Program-made: the position numbers and the translations under genes
Notes under the pieces: model-generated
Told to the model about the DNA's origin: nothing
What the model saw: the letters and a program-made list of their open reading frames with translations, nothing else
Database searches by the model: none
Shown here: piece after piece, positions 9,301 through 18,800 of the stretch
Layout of the letters: the number at the start of each line of letters is the position of its first letter
Position numbering within the stretch: position 1 is the first letter of the stretch
Source: Planctomycetaceae bacterium
GTDB taxonomy: Bacteria; Planctomycetota; Planctomycetia; Planctomycetales; Planctomycetaceae
DNA length: 64,000 nt
Direction: 5' to 3'
NCBI GenBank assembly: GCA_041398825.1
Contig: JAWKTX010000008.1
Coordinates: forward strand, 1 to 64,000

Positions 9301-9833
9301 TGCGGGAAGAGACGCGATCCCTCGAACAGGCGCGCGAAGCCATTCTGATTAACGAATACGTCTCCAGAGCCGTTCAACAGGGAACGTCCCAGAAAGAACT
9401 CGTTGACCGAACTGTACAGGTGATGACGGATATTCGTGACCTGCCTGAAGGCGGCGAAGCATTTGAGACGGAACTGGACATGCTGTCCGCAGCTCGGGAT
9501 GCGATGATGGATGCACAATCGATCCTGACAATACCAAACACCGGTCCGGATGCAATTGCCGCAGAAACGGAGGCCATCGAAAGTCTTTTGCGGGCCAAAC
9601 GGAATCAGTCCAGCGATTCGCAGGGCAAGTCCAGTGGCGCTCAGGCAGGATTCGGCAGCGAAGGAAGCACCGAGCAGGCCGCGCTGGCTTTAATGGGATC
9701 CAGCTCAGATGCCCAGGCCAGGATTCAGCAGCGAGGTGTCAATCAGGCAACCGGTAATTCAGAAAACGCTTTGCCGGAAGAATTTCGTGATGGGTTAGAT
9801 GCGTTCTTTAACGCTGTCGAAGGAGGCCGCTGA
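6384..9833 (+). CDS. Large DUF4175-like membrane-anchored coiled-coil protein
   Basis: A 1149-residue protein with hydrophobic segments near residues 31-49, 58-78 and 153-176. Between them lies LLKQKFPGLGDQLLGVVEL, a segment I associate with DUF4175-like proteins that occur in MoxR/BatA-type clusters. A long extracytoplasmic part follows with beta-rich repeats to about residue 530. After it come helical, probably coiled-coil, stretches, an Asp/Glu/Lys-rich low-complexity linker near residues 690-780, a second coiled-coil region and a Ser/Gln-rich C-terminus. The stop overlaps the next gene's ATG (TGATG), which points to coupled expression. The VWA-type membrane protein often found with such genes is at 21043-23502, not adjacent. 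Function unknown; the family link is from memory of the architecture. Confidence 0.75.
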   Translation: MTNSPLQLPDTTTARMLQFQRRVRLIKLTEAILGAVFGLTLSYVAVFVLDRFFETSAGIRGLLLAIGCIGLAVFLPLMCHRWIWKTRRMEQIARLLKQKFPGLGDQLLGVVELARDPNQPGNSLALARAAIGHVDSLVRDRDLSDAVPNPRHRTWTAVAAVPVILTLLAMLVVPAAGFNALKRWIAPWSQTDRYTFARIDPLSPTMIVPHGEDFLLTASLKPDTTWSPDTGTASINHVRTETSSLTDSRYDFQIPGQTVPASIDLRIGDVRKSITVRPETRPELTQLMATVTLPSYLQRSEPLVRDARTGSMSVIPGAVVEVQAEVSRGLAEANASVQRPVSRTSDDSPESTAAVVATPPFIPAPTVCLTGNTLTTSPVHVEESLLLDISWRDDLGLTSREPFRLKLNMIEDLPPAVSCQQQEPQQVILSTDVITFELSAADDFGVKQLGLSWQGMLDAQESPETGYQVQMGQKVAAGGGPDREKVQATVTFCAETDGVVPQLLELRAWAEDFHPDRERTFSPSYVLQIMRPGEHAIWVSNQLRRWASQAEDVYEEEMRLHATNRELRAVSINELGQPEMQQTIAQQVAAERANAARLGSITEQGRMLIQQAMRNQEMQAQHLEKWASALLNLEKMSQQQMPSIAGLLNNAANSSRKAAAAAGELSDDQSKDPLTVGNNRSTMQGKQDENAGESPDEDPDDDGKAKAPKIEDVESGFNKPTEDDPDAEKDDDKKGKKKSGPGRLTLPETVLQGGPRAPKKDKEKSNEEEQAEEDLAEAVEVQESLLLEFEKIRDDLQAIMDDLENSTFVKRLKAASRRQLEIAHDLNRSLMQSFGVDYRQLDEQRTSMLATIAQREVDQSQFIWNIQSDMEAYMSRVPDPVSLRIIDEMKDASVVTQVEGISERIRENMAGESISRAEFWADTLDRWAEELVPIPEDSDGKKEKDKDKDKPKGSLPPTIVLEIMRVLEAEIGLREETRSLEQAREAILINEYVSRAVQQGTSQKELVDRTVQVMTDIRDLPEGGEAFETELDMLSAARDAMMDAQSILTIPNTGPDAIAAETEAIESLLRAKRNQSSDSQGKSSGAQAGFGSEGSTEQAALALMGSSSDAQARIQQRGVNQATGNSENALPEEFRDGLDAFFNAVEGGR

Positions 9834-10936
9834 TGACACACCGGACAAAACACAGGTTTGCTGTCAAACCCATTCTCTTTGCTGTGGCCTGTTTCGGAAT
9901 CGGCACCACCCTTACTCCGGATTCCTGCGCACAGTCTCAGGAACCGGAGATTCGATTCGGAACTGCCGTCCCCCCTGACGTCGAAGCAATCTACGAACGC
10001 GGGCTGCAATGGCTGGTCAGGAATCAGGATAAAGATGGGACCTGGCACGGCGGAGAAAATCATCATGGCGGCGGACCCGGAAATTCCGGAATCACCGGAA
10101 TGGTCGTCATGGCATTTCTGGCCAGTGGCGAGGATCCCAACTTCGGTGCTTATGCAGACAGTATTCGCCGCGCGCTACAGGCGCTGATCAGGGGACAGGA
10201 TCTGAAGTCCGGTTACCTGCCCGGAAGTATGTATCATCATGGCTTTGCAATGCTGTCTCTGGCAGAAGCCTACGGAGTTGTGGATGAAGAAACACTCTGG
10301 CAGGGTTCAGGAGAGGAAAAGGAAACGCAGAGATCGATTGGCGAGGCACTGGAACTGGCCGTTCGCTGTGCTGTCACCGCGCAGAAGAACAATCCATGGG
10401 GAGGATGGCGTTATGCTCCTTCAGCCTCTGATGCGGACACATCCGTATCCGGCGCTGTGCTGATGGGATTGCTGGCCGCCAGAAACGCGGGAATCAGGGT
10501 TCCTGACGAAACCATCGATAATGCCATCAGTTATTTTCAGAAGATGACATCCAGTCAGGGAGCCGTGGGTTATTCGGGCGGTGTTGGTGGATGGGGCGGA
10601 TCGAAAAACCTGCAGGCCATCGCATCTCTCATCTATGCCGTGGGACGTCGAAAAGATCTGGACGAATACCAGGCCGTGACCAGTCAGGTGACTTTGAATC
10701 TGGAACACACCGATAATGGATACCCCGAATACTTCCGCTACTACATGGCTCAGGCCTTGTTTCAGGGCGACTTCGATTCCTGGCAGCGATGGAATCAACT
10801 CACCATTCGCCAGTTGAAAAATCTGCAGGCAGAAGACGGGCATTTTGAAAGCCGCCATGGGGCCGCCTACGGTACATCGATGTCCATGCTTGCACTCGCA
10901 CTGAATTATCGCTTCCTGCCGGTTTATGAAAGGTAA
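9833..10936 (+). CDS. Secreted prenyltransferase/squalene-cyclase-fold protein
   Basis: A 367-residue protein with a signal peptide (hydrophobic stretch 13-28, likely cut after SCA near residue 33). The rest is made of alpha/alpha-toroid repeats: GLQWLVRNQDKDGTW, ITGMVVMAFLASGEDPNFG, HGFAMLSLAEAYG, NPWGGWRYAP and similar. This is the terpenoid-cyclase/prenyltransferase fold as used in many planctomycete exported proteins. The DXDD catalytic motif of true squalene-hopene cyclases is not seen, so a binding or scaffold role is more likely than cyclase activity. It overlaps the stop of the upstream membrane protein by one base and is probably its partner. Confidence 0.8.
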   Translation: MTHRTKHRFAVKPILFAVACFGIGTTLTPDSCAQSQEPEIRFGTAVPPDVEAIYERGLQWLVRNQDKDGTWHGGENHHGGGPGNSGITGMVVMAFLASGEDPNFGAYADSIRRALQALIRGQDLKSGYLPGSMYHHGFAMLSLAEAYGVVDEETLWQGSGEEKETQRSIGEALELAVRCAVTAQKNNPWGGWRYAPSASDADTSVSGAVLMGLLAARNAGIRVPDETIDNAISYFQKMTSSQGAVGYSGGVGGWGGSKNLQAIASLIYAVGRRKDLDEYQAVTSQVTLNLEHTDNGYPEYFRYYMAQALFQGDFDSWQRWNQLTIRQLKNLQAEDGHFESRHGAAYGTSMSMLALALNYRFLPVYER

Positions 10937-11495
10937 TCGGCGACTGCAAAGGAGCAGTTGGCCGCTCCCGCAGCGCCCGCACGCAGTGGGTATCCGCGAT
11001 GAGATTCCGGCCATCACACCGCGAACCGCCTGTTCACGGACGGTAGAAATGCTGCCAGCGATCCGATGGCGAAACGGCATAGGTGCGATGGATCGATCTT
11101 CACTGAAATCCGGGAATTCGTGTGAATTGGTTCCCTTTCGTGGCAGAGACTGACGGCAATACAGAATTTCGCTGCTGGGCAAACCTGACTGACTAAGAAA
11201 ACCTGACGGGCTGTCGTCCGACAAGGTCTTCAAATTCGTTCGGCGGGAGGCGGAAGTCTCATTTTCCGGCTCGTTTGCATGATAGGTTGAATTGAAGCCG
11301 CTGCCCGCCGGGGTTTCAGGCTCCTCCCACCCTCATTCAACAGGCATCCTCCAACGTTCCCACTCGACGGCCCCATCCACGTTTTGCTGCTCGGTTTTCG
11401 CCATTGTCGGACACCGCACTCCGGAACCGTATGGGTCCTGTGAACGAAGTGCTGAGACTGTTTCAGTGAAAAAGTCCGCTGAAGGAAACAAACCC
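10937..11495 (+). other. 559-base spacer without a convincing gene
   Basis: The frame of the following gene is open from 11292, but the added residues show no signal or domain. No repeat or clear terminator was seen here. Confidence 0.4.
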
Positions 11496-12593
11496 ATGAG
11501 CAAAGCCAAGCCATTTCTGTTTGGTAGTTTGCTGGGTGCATCAATCATGTTTGTTGCCATGCAGTACCATGTTGTTCGGTCGCATGACGGCTTTCAGGTT
11601 GTTCCGCGCACCCCGCAGGCCTCGCTCGGTCTGGCCTACGCGGATATCCGTGAATGGGATGCCACCAAATGGACCGACCGTCCCGAACTTGCCCGCGCGC
11701 TGATGGCGCATGGATCGGCGGACCTGATCTCACAGTCGGTGGTCGAAAACCTGACGGATACCGTGTCCACAGAAAGTGCAACTCTGGACCAACTGCGTTC
11801 ACTGATCAACGGAAAAACGGACGGGGCAGATTCTGCAACCGATGCGAGACTGTTCAAGCTTCCCGACTTCGAACCCTTGAAACCGGACGCCAGCAACGAG
11901 AACTCCATCGTGATCCCGTTTCCTCAGGATGCGAAGAGACCATTGCCGGACCCATTCAAGGTTGCCCAGTCAGGTTCTGATCAGTCAACTTCTGAGCGGT
12001 CAACTTCTGTTCAGTCGGGTGCTGATCGGGCGAATGCTGCAGGGACGGACACGAGTTCAAGGACCATCAACAGCGACTCGTCAAAAGGAAGTCGTTTTGG
12101 AGTGGACGATATTTTGAACACAGGGACGCAATTCTTTACGGAAGACGTGTCGCCGCCAGCCCGGACGTTTTCCGGCGACACCAGTCGGAATTCGGTTCCA
12201 TCGGTCTCCCCAACTCAGAAAATTGCAGAGCGTCTGGAATCCACGATCTTCGGATCAGGGCCGGGAAGCACCTCCGGAGAAGTTCCGACCAGTTCGAGCC
12301 GTGCTCCCGTGTCTCCCTTCGAAGACATTTCCGCAGAACTGGAAAGCAGAGCTCGTTCTGCTTTGAACCGAGCTGAGACATCGTTGGGTGAAACCGGATC
12401 GAAAGCAATGGAATCCATTACGTCGGACTCAGGGCAATTCATTCGGGACCGACTTCCGGATTCCGTACGGTCCGCCTTCCCCGCCACCCCTTCGACATCG
12501 GGGAGGTCCGGAAATTCAGCCGGGGCTGGATCGATGTTGTCAGAGGATACTCTGAGGTCGCTTCGCGAGAAGTTCGACCCGTTTGTTGACTAG
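11496..12593 (+). CDS. Membrane-anchored Ser-rich protein of unknown function
   Basis: I do not recognise a named family. The 365-residue product begins MSKAKPFLFGSLLGASIMF, a single N-terminal transmembrane anchor. A short conserved-looking block follows (LGLAYADIREWDATKW and HGSADLI, residues 40-85). The remaining two thirds is low complexity, rich in Ser, Thr, Asp and Pro; residues near 165-180 contain near-repeats of SDQSTSERSTSVQS. The ATG at 11496 has AAGGAA upstream. The architecture (anchor, small head, long disordered tail) suggests an extracytoplasmic tether. A hairpin followed by T residues lies at 12755-12787. Confidence 0.65.
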   Translation: MSKAKPFLFGSLLGASIMFVAMQYHVVRSHDGFQVVPRTPQASLGLAYADIREWDATKWTDRPELARALMAHGSADLISQSVVENLTDTVSTESATLDQLRSLINGKTDGADSATDARLFKLPDFEPLKPDASNENSIVIPFPQDAKRPLPDPFKVAQSGSDQSTSERSTSVQSGADRANAAGTDTSSRTINSDSSKGSRFGVDDILNTGTQFFTEDVSPPARTFSGDTSRNSVPSVSPTQKIAERLESTIFGSGPGSTSGEVPTSSSRAPVSPFEDISAELESRARSALNRAETSLGETGSKAMESITSDSGQFIRDRLPDSVRSAFPATPSTSGRSGNSAGAGSMLSEDTLRSLREKFDPFVD

Positions 12594-12912
12594 ATGGCGA
12601 ACGATGTCGTTCTCGGCAGTGAATCGCTGTCCGGCGAAAGAATCGGCTGAGTGCGTTGCTGATCTTGAACGGGCTGATGCAGCAAGCCTGATTTCGAACC
12701 GTATGGCGCGGCGAGGTTGATTCGTCGGTCGTTATCAATAACTTACCGCTCACAGAAGCCCGGCTCTTGCAGGACCGGGCTTCCTGACTTTTGAGGTGGA
12801 CGGTTCTGGTACGCGGTATCGGCCAGTCATCACGAGAGTCCCGACTATCACGTGTTCAGCTCTGCGTCTTCCAAACGGATCCATGCGGTCCGTCATAAAT
12901 CTGATCCCTACT
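12594..12912 (+). other. Spacer holding a terminator, upstream of dgt
   Basis: Apart from the hairpin at 12755-12787 nothing stands out. dgt could start a little upstream (ATG at 12883), which would shorten this spacer. Confidence 0.4.
12755..12787 (+). terminator. Probable intrinsic terminator
   Basis: A perfect 9-bp stem (GAAGCCCGG pairing with CCGGGCTTC) encloses an 11-base loop. A weak T-run (CTGACTTTT) follows. It lies about 160 bases after the Ser-rich protein gene and before dgt. Confidence 0.6.
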
Positions 12913-14235
12913 ATGACCCCCGCTCCATTTAACTGGCGTCCGTTTCTTTCTGAACAGCGAATTGGAGGCTCGGCATCAACAGCTTCCAGTACCGAAACAC
13001 TTCGATCGGAGTTTCATCGGGACTATGATCGCATCATCTTTTCCAGCGCGTTTCGTCGATTGAGCGACAAAACGCAGGTCGTGCCGTTCCCGCAGTCCGA
13101 TTACACACGGCGCCGATTGACCCACAGCCTGGAAGTCTCGTGTGTCGGGCGTTCTTTGGCGACAGAAATCTACAGCCACAGGGATTCCGGGATCTCGTCG
13201 GTTGTGTCGCAGGGCGATTTCGAAGCTATTGTCGCGACAGCCTGCCTTGCACACGACATCGGCAATCCTCCGTTCGGTCATTTTGGCGAACGAGCCATTC
13301 AGGACTGGGCCACAGAATTCTTCTCACAGAACAAGCAGGGCTGGGAACTGGCTGGCCAAATGACCGAAGGCCAGCGAGCCGATCTGACCGCTTTCGAAGG
13401 TAATGCCCAGAGCTTTCGCGTGTTGACTCGCCTGCAGATGAGCAATCGCGTGGGCGGAATGCGTTTGACCGCTGCAACTCTGGGCGCTTTGATCAAGTAC
13501 CCGCGACCAAGCTTCATTGGAAATCAGCCTGCCAGATATCGGAAGCATGGATGTTTTGAAGACGACCGAGCGCTCTTTGACGCTGTCTTTTCAGTGGCCG
13601 GACGCACAGCAGGTCCCTCCGGCGAATTCAGCCGCCATCCACTCGCCTGGCTGACCGAGGCGGCCGACGATATCTGCTACGTTGTTGTGGATCTTGAAGA
13701 TGGATGGAAGGCGGGACTGGTTTCTCTGGATGATGCCGTCCGCATACTGGATGCCATCGGCAAACCGTCATGGGATGCCAGCGGATTGCCGGATGAAGAT
13801 CGACTTGCAATGGCCCGCGCGCTGGCCATCAGCCAGCTTGTGCAGGAATGCTCTGTTGTCTTCCAGCAGCACATGGCAGAAATCCTGGACGGCACCTTCG
13901 AAGGGGCTTTGATCGACTATTGCCCTTCCGGAGAACCCTACAACGAAGCCAGGACGCTTGTTTGCCGTCAGGTCTTTCAAAGTACCCGGGTGCTGGAGAT
14001 GGAAGCTGCCGGTTACAGAGCCATTCAGGGTCTGCTGAATATGCTTGTGCCTGCCGTACTTTCGTCCGCCCCCAATCGATTTCAAAGGCACTTGATTCAA
14101 CTGACCGGCGTGCGTATTGCCGGAGAAATGTCTGACTACCAGAAACTGCTGGCCTGCACAGACAACGTCTCGGGCATGACCGACCGGTACTGCGTCGAGC
14201 AGTTTCAGAAACTGTCTGGTTTCGGTGCCATTTAA
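12913..14235 (+). CDS. dgt: Deoxyguanosinetriphosphate triphosphohydrolase (dNTPase, HD family)
   Basis: Cuts dGTP or other dNTPs into deoxynucleoside and triphosphate, controlling the dNTP pool. The product (440 residues) belongs to the HD superfamily. Early family motifs RDYDRIIFSSAFRRLSDKTQ and RRLTHSLEVS (first metal His) are followed near residue 113 by the AHDIGNPPFGHFGE core. Then come FEGNAQSFRVLTRLQ and the later metal Asp in EAADDICY. The ATG at 12913 matches the usual family N-terminus (NWRPFLSEQRIG); an ATG at 12883 is possible, and neither has a strong ribosome site. A copy of the dispersed 93-bp repeat starts nine bases after the stop. Confidence 0.9.
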   Translation: MTPAPFNWRPFLSEQRIGGSASTASSTETLRSEFHRDYDRIIFSSAFRRLSDKTQVVPFPQSDYTRRRLTHSLEVSCVGRSLATEIYSHRDSGISSVVSQGDFEAIVATACLAHDIGNPPFGHFGERAIQDWATEFFSQNKQGWELAGQMTEGQRADLTAFEGNAQSFRVLTRLQMSNRVGGMRLTAATLGALIKYPRPSFIGNQPARYRKHGCFEDDRALFDAVFSVAGRTAGPSGEFSRHPLAWLTEAADDICYVVVDLEDGWKAGLVSLDDAVRILDAIGKPSWDASGLPDEDRLAMARALAISQLVQECSVVFQQHMAEILDGTFEGALIDYCPSGEPYNEARTLVCRQVFQSTRVLEMEAAGYRAIQGLLNMLVPAVLSSAPNRFQRHLIQLTGVRIAGEMSDYQKLLACTDNVSGMTDRYCVEQFQKLSGFGAI

Positions 14236-14243
14236 CTTAACGG

Positions 14244-14335
14244 CCTGTGGAAAACGGGACCGGCTCGAGCAGGAGACCTGAAAACACGATGGTTTCCAGT
14301 CGTCCTTCCTGCCTGTCCCGGTTTTCAGCGGACAG
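14244..14335 (+). repeat. Dispersed 93-bp foldable repeat, copy A
   Basis: One of three copies (others at 15687 and 54111). The ends are imperfect inverted repeats built on GAAAACGGGAC and its partner GTCCCGGTTTTC. The conserved core is CAGGAGACCTGAAAACACGA followed by TGGTTTCCAGTC. GGAGACC can pair with GGTTTCC and GCAGGA with TCCTGC, giving one long hairpin. It begins nine bases after the dgt stop codon and lies between dgt and holA. Confidence 0.85.
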
Positions 14336-14464
14336 TTAACGGGGCCGCACATTTGGTATTCTTATACGGTCGTGATCGATATCATTCGCCAGTACCGCGA
14401 ATTGACGCTCGTCGACTTCATCGCCCTTCATCGCCGCAACGACTCACATCCGTCAGCCGTCATC

Positions 14465-15463
14465 ATGCACGCAACCGAATTCATCAATTCGAAGAAAGCA
14501 TTCGAACACGTCCCCGTGGTCGTACTCTTCGGAAGTGAGCGATTTCTGAAACTCGAAGCGCTCAGGCGAATTCCCGGCTGCGGTGGCGACGGCAGCGATG
14601 ACGAACTTTCTCTGACAAAACTCAACGGCAGTGATGTTGAATTTCGCGATGTGGTCACGGAGCTGAAAACCGTTTCAATGTTCGGCGATCAGCGTATCGT
14701 GCTGATTGAAGATGCAGACGAGTTTGTCAGTAATCACCGAGCGGCTCTGGAGAAATACGTCGCCCATCCATCCCGGTCGTCACTGCTGATTCTGGATGTC
14801 AAATCGTGGCAGAAAACCACCCGGTTGTATAAGGCTGTTGCTGCCGTCGGTCTTGCGCTGGAATGCGGTCAGCTCAAGGGGGCTGCCCTGATCAGCTGGC
14901 TGCAGCGACTGGCAAAAGATGAACACGGAAAGGTACTGGAAAAGGATGCTGCGTCGCTGATGATTCAGCTGGCTGGCGACAGTATGGGCTTGCTGCAGCA
15001 GGAAGTCGCAAAGGTAGCCGCACTGGTGGGTGAAACAGAACAGATGACCACGGACGATGTCAGTCGAGTTGTTGGCGGATGGCGTCTGGAAACGACATGG
15101 GTCATGCTGGATGCCGTGCGCGACAACAACATGTCCAGAGCCATCGAAGCTCTTGAGAAACTGCTGCAGGCCGGTGATGCACCTCAGAAAATTCTGGGTG
15201 GCACAACATTTACGTTTCGGAAGCTAGGGCAGGCCACGGAACTCGCGCGCACCGGCACAGCGCTGCCGGATGCACTTCGCAGTTCCGGTGTCATGCCTTT
15301 CGCTGTGGGGGACTTCGAACGCTACATGCGCCGAGTCGGTTTTGAAAAAGCGAGCCGCATTCTGCAATGGCTCTGCGAAGCGGATCACGACATGAAGGGT
15401 GGCAGCCGTGTCGACCCAAAAATCCTGCTGGAACGCCTCTTCGTCCGCCTTTCCGGCAACTGA
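14465..15463 (+). CDS. holA: DNA polymerase III, delta subunit
   Basis: The delta subunit opens the sliding clamp within the clamp-loader complex. The 332-residue product shows the family layout: VVVLFGSERFLKLEALRRI at the N-terminus (clamp-loader domain I without a P-loop), FGDQRIVLIEDADEF, a LLILDVKSWQKTTRLYK block, and the helical collar with LLQQEVAKVAALVG and ILGGTTFTFRKL. The ATG at 14465 gives a normal length; a GTG at 14372 would add 31 residues lying partly beside repeat copy A. No strong ribosome site is visible for either. The stop codon is the first TGA of a 14-bp tandem array. Confidence 0.87.
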   Translation: MHATEFINSKKAFEHVPVVVLFGSERFLKLEALRRIPGCGGDGSDDELSLTKLNGSDVEFRDVVTELKTVSMFGDQRIVLIEDADEFVSNHRAALEKYVAHPSRSSLLILDVKSWQKTTRLYKAVAAVGLALECGQLKGAALISWLQRLAKDEHGKVLEKDAASLMIQLAGDSMGLLQQEVAKVAALVGETEQMTTDDVSRVVGGWRLETTWVMLDAVRDNNMSRAIEALEKLLQAGDAPQKILGGTTFTFRKLGQATELARTGTALPDALRSSGVMPFAVGDFERYMRRVGFEKASRILQWLCEADHDMKGGSRVDPKILLERLFVRLSGN

Positions 15464-15595
15464 CTTCTGCCGACTGACTTCTGCCGACTGACTTCTGGCG
15501 ACTGACTTCCGGCGACTGACTTCCGGCGACTGACTTCTGCCGACTGACTTCTGCCGACTGACTTCTGCCGACTGACTTCCGCCAACTGATTTCGG
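15460..15595 (+). repeat. 14-bp tandem repeat, nine full copies
   Basis: The unit is CTGACTTCTGCCGA, with variants ending TTCTGGCGA, TTCCGGCGA and TTCCGCCAA, followed by a degenerate partial copy. The array starts exactly at the holA stop codon, whose TGA is the first TGA of the array. Because 14 is not a multiple of 3, TGA recurs in all three forward frames within three units. Confidence 0.95.
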
Positions 15596-15871
15596 AGGGG
15601 TCATCCATTGGATGAACCCGAGGGAATGCACAAACACAGTGCCAACGGCCCGTGGAGGAACTGGCGACAGGCTCACCCGGCGCCAGCTGTCCATTGAAAA
15701 ACCGGGACAGGCACACGTGAGGACTGGAAACCATCGTGTTCTCAGGTCTCCTGATCGAGCCAGTCCCCGTTTTTCAACCGGCTTTTGGCAAGAGAGGTCC
15801 TCACGAGCCACCGCTGCTTTGTTGACACTGTCGGATTACTGCTTCCAACGGGCCACGCTCAGCAACGGTTG
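15464..15871. other. Convergent spacer made largely of repeats
   Basis: Between holA and the convergent LamG-DUF1549 gene. It holds the 14-bp array, then repeat copy B. An open frame on the minus strand across the array (repeating SRQKSVGRSQSAEV) is a product of the repeat and not a gene. Confidence 0.6.
15687..15780 (-). repeat. Dispersed 93-bp foldable repeat, copy B (reverse orientation)
   Basis: The reverse complement matches copies A and C over nearly the whole length. It keeps the core CAGGAGACCTGAGAACACGA then TGGTTTCCAGTC and the outer arms around GAAAAACGGGGACTGG and TGTCCCGGTTTTTCA. It lies between two convergent genes, about 90 bases from the stop of the minus-strand gene. Confidence 0.88.
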
Positions 15872-18800
15872 TTAAGGGACAAATGCGAATTCAGGACAGT
15901 TCAGCAAAACCCAGAGAGCGTCTTCTGCCCGCAGTCGCCATTCCGTCTTCAAACGAACGGATGGCGGATCGCCGGCCCGAACGACGGCTTCGATCTGTTG
16001 TTTGATTTCGGTTGCGTGAGGGTGAAGATGATTCGACCAGCTGATCGGGTCGCGAATAACTTTCGGCTGCTCCGGAACCACGGCATCAGCAATCAGCCGA
16101 TCCTCAAATCCTTCCCTCAGCTCATTCGCGAATGCCAGCTCTTCTTCGCTGTCAGGAGTTCGCGACAGCACCTGCTGAAATAACTGAACCGCCAGTTCCT
16201 CGGGTGACTTCGCGTTGACCGCGAGTTCCGTGGCGATGGCCCCGTCACTCAGCTGAATCAATCGCCGGCCTGCAGTACCGTTCGAAAGAGTCAATGGTTG
16301 CAGTACCGTGGCTTCCTCCGGGCGATTGTTGATGGACTGCGGTCTGGAGTCACGCCACCCGAAGACCGTCAGCAGGTCGTAGATCGCCTGCGCGCGGGGC
16401 AGGGCCAGCGCGGGACGATCGCGTTCATTGGACAGCGAACAGAACTGCCAGGCGCGCGTTGGTGCGCCCAGGTTCAGGAAGGATGATGCGGGGCGACGGC
16501 CTTCAGAATCCAGGGTCAGCATTTCAGAATCGAATGTTTTTCCGACGACAAAGTACAGGGAATCGACCATCTGTTCAGCGGTCAATCGACGATTCGTTTG
16601 CCCGCCGAAGAAACGAGCGAGCGGGGAATCTGCAGGAGCGACGGCGCGCTGCCAGGCGTTTGTATTCATGATGATGCGGGCCGTCGACTTCAGATCATAT
16701 CCAACGGCCACATGCTGGCGTCCCAGTTCAACCAGCAAATCTGTCAGTTCAGATTCCTGCTCGCCGTCCCAGTCTTCGACATTGGAAATCAGCCCGGTGC
16801 CAAACAGCCGTGACCAGAGGCGGTCGACCATCACCTGATCGAATGCTGATTGTGTGGGATGCGTGAAGTGCAGTGCGGCACGTTCGCGCGTATCGGACGG
16901 ATTCTGAAGCAATGCCTCCAGTGGGACGGCGTCGCCATCCGGAGAATAACCATGGGCCGCCGGGCCATTCAATGCGATGTTGAATGGCCATTCGGGCCTG
17001 ATAACGGCACCGGGTTCCAGACTGACCGTGATCAGTTCCGAACGTTCTCCGTCCGGTCCGGGCGGAACAGTACTGGTGGCGGGCAATTTGATGGGACCCC
17101 GGTTGATCATTGCCGCAACGGAGAACAATTCCTGCTGGCTGAATTCGTTCACAGGTGAATCGTGGCATCGCGCACATTTCATGTCACGAGCGTTGAACGC
17201 AGCAGCAATCACCAGCGCGCGTTCTGCAAATGGAACATCGTTCTGGCTCGCCATCGCAAAACCAGCGGGCCCGCCTCCCAGTTTACTGCCCTTCATCATG
17301 ATCAGTTCTGTTGCAAACTGATCCATCGGTTTGTTGTCCAGAAACGACTCATAGATCCACCAACGGAATGGACCACTGTTATTCAGTTCCGGTTTCAGGA
17401 TGCCTGGATTTTCGGCCAGAACATCCTGCCAGTAGGCGGTCCAGTGGTCTGCCCACCTGTCATCTGCCAGGAATCGATCGATCGCCAGCGATCGACGAGT
17501 TTCAGCGGGCTGACTCAGGAACCAGACAACCTCATCACCTGATGGGACGACGCCAACAGTGTTCAGGGTAACGCGTCTCAGAAATGTCAAATCGTCGACA
17601 ATGGGCAGGGGCTGTAATTCCTGGCGTTTGAGCACATCGGTGATGATTTGATCGATGCCGCTGGAATCAATTGTCCCGCTGGTTTCTGAAAGGTGATTCA
17701 ATTGTCGAGCAAGCTGATGGCGACGTTGCCAGTATTCGTCCGCAGCAGTACTTCGTCTTTGTCTTTCCTGCTGTTCCAGATGCCGCACGTACTGCCGTTG
17801 ATTCGAGGAGAATTCTCGCCAGCTTCGTTCATCAAGTCCGATCGGATGTTCGACGGGCGAGATCAGTTTGAATTCGCTGTCCGGTGAACCCATCGCCAGG
17901 ACGATTTCACTATTTTCAACGCGCATGCCTGAACCACCAATAATGGTTTCCATTTCGAACAAATGTTCGCCATCGGTGAGTTCAATCGGAGTCACCAGTT
18001 CCTGATCGCCGGTTGGAACGGGATGCATGTGCTCGTACAGAAGCGGAATTGGCTGACGAACATCGCCGTGTCCATCCGTTGCATATTTGGCCTGTTCCAT
18101 CGACGCGACTTCTTTGCCATCGATCAGTAACCGAGCTTTTGATCGCGATCGCATCAATACCTGCGTTGACAAATTCGGCGTCTTCAGTCGCGTTCGCATT
18201 CGCAGAATGCTGGGATTGCTCCGGTCACCAATGATGCCGCCGGTGATATATTTTTTTGGTACATCGACAACGGCTGCAACCGGTTGCTGCCACTGCATCG
18301 TGATGCGGGTTCCTTCACGCGACCAGGTATCTTTCAGCGACACATTTTCGCGAATATCAAAGGTGACCGTATCCGCCGGAATCTGATCATTCGCCAGTTC
18401 CGGGATGGAGGACGATGGCCGCGTCGTCTGGAATCGTTCGGTGATCTCTCGATCGGTCAGAGCGCGTCGAAAGATGGCAACTTCATCCATCAGACCACGA
18501 AACGTTGCCGAGGAAGCGCCCCCCATGGACGATCCAATCCAAACCTGATCGTTATCCACGATGGGAGGATTGTGAAATGTCTTTCCGCCCATGTCCCACG
18601 AGCCATCGGATGCCAGACCATCGATCCAGCCCTGTGGTGGCTGCTTGCTGCCAAACGTGTATGTCACCGCAACGTGGTGCCACAAACCATCCGGTTCAAA
18701 CCCGAGCGTGCTGTTCCAGCGATGAAATTCCCCTTTGTAGGCTTCTGCGGTGACCGTTCCATCGTCGTTCTTCTGTTCGGGTCGATTTGCGGAATGATAA

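Noticed and set aside
15224..15811. Repetitive protein (SRQKSVGRSQSAEV repeats) on the minus strand
   Set aside because: It is the translation of the 14-bp tandem array on the strand opposite holA.
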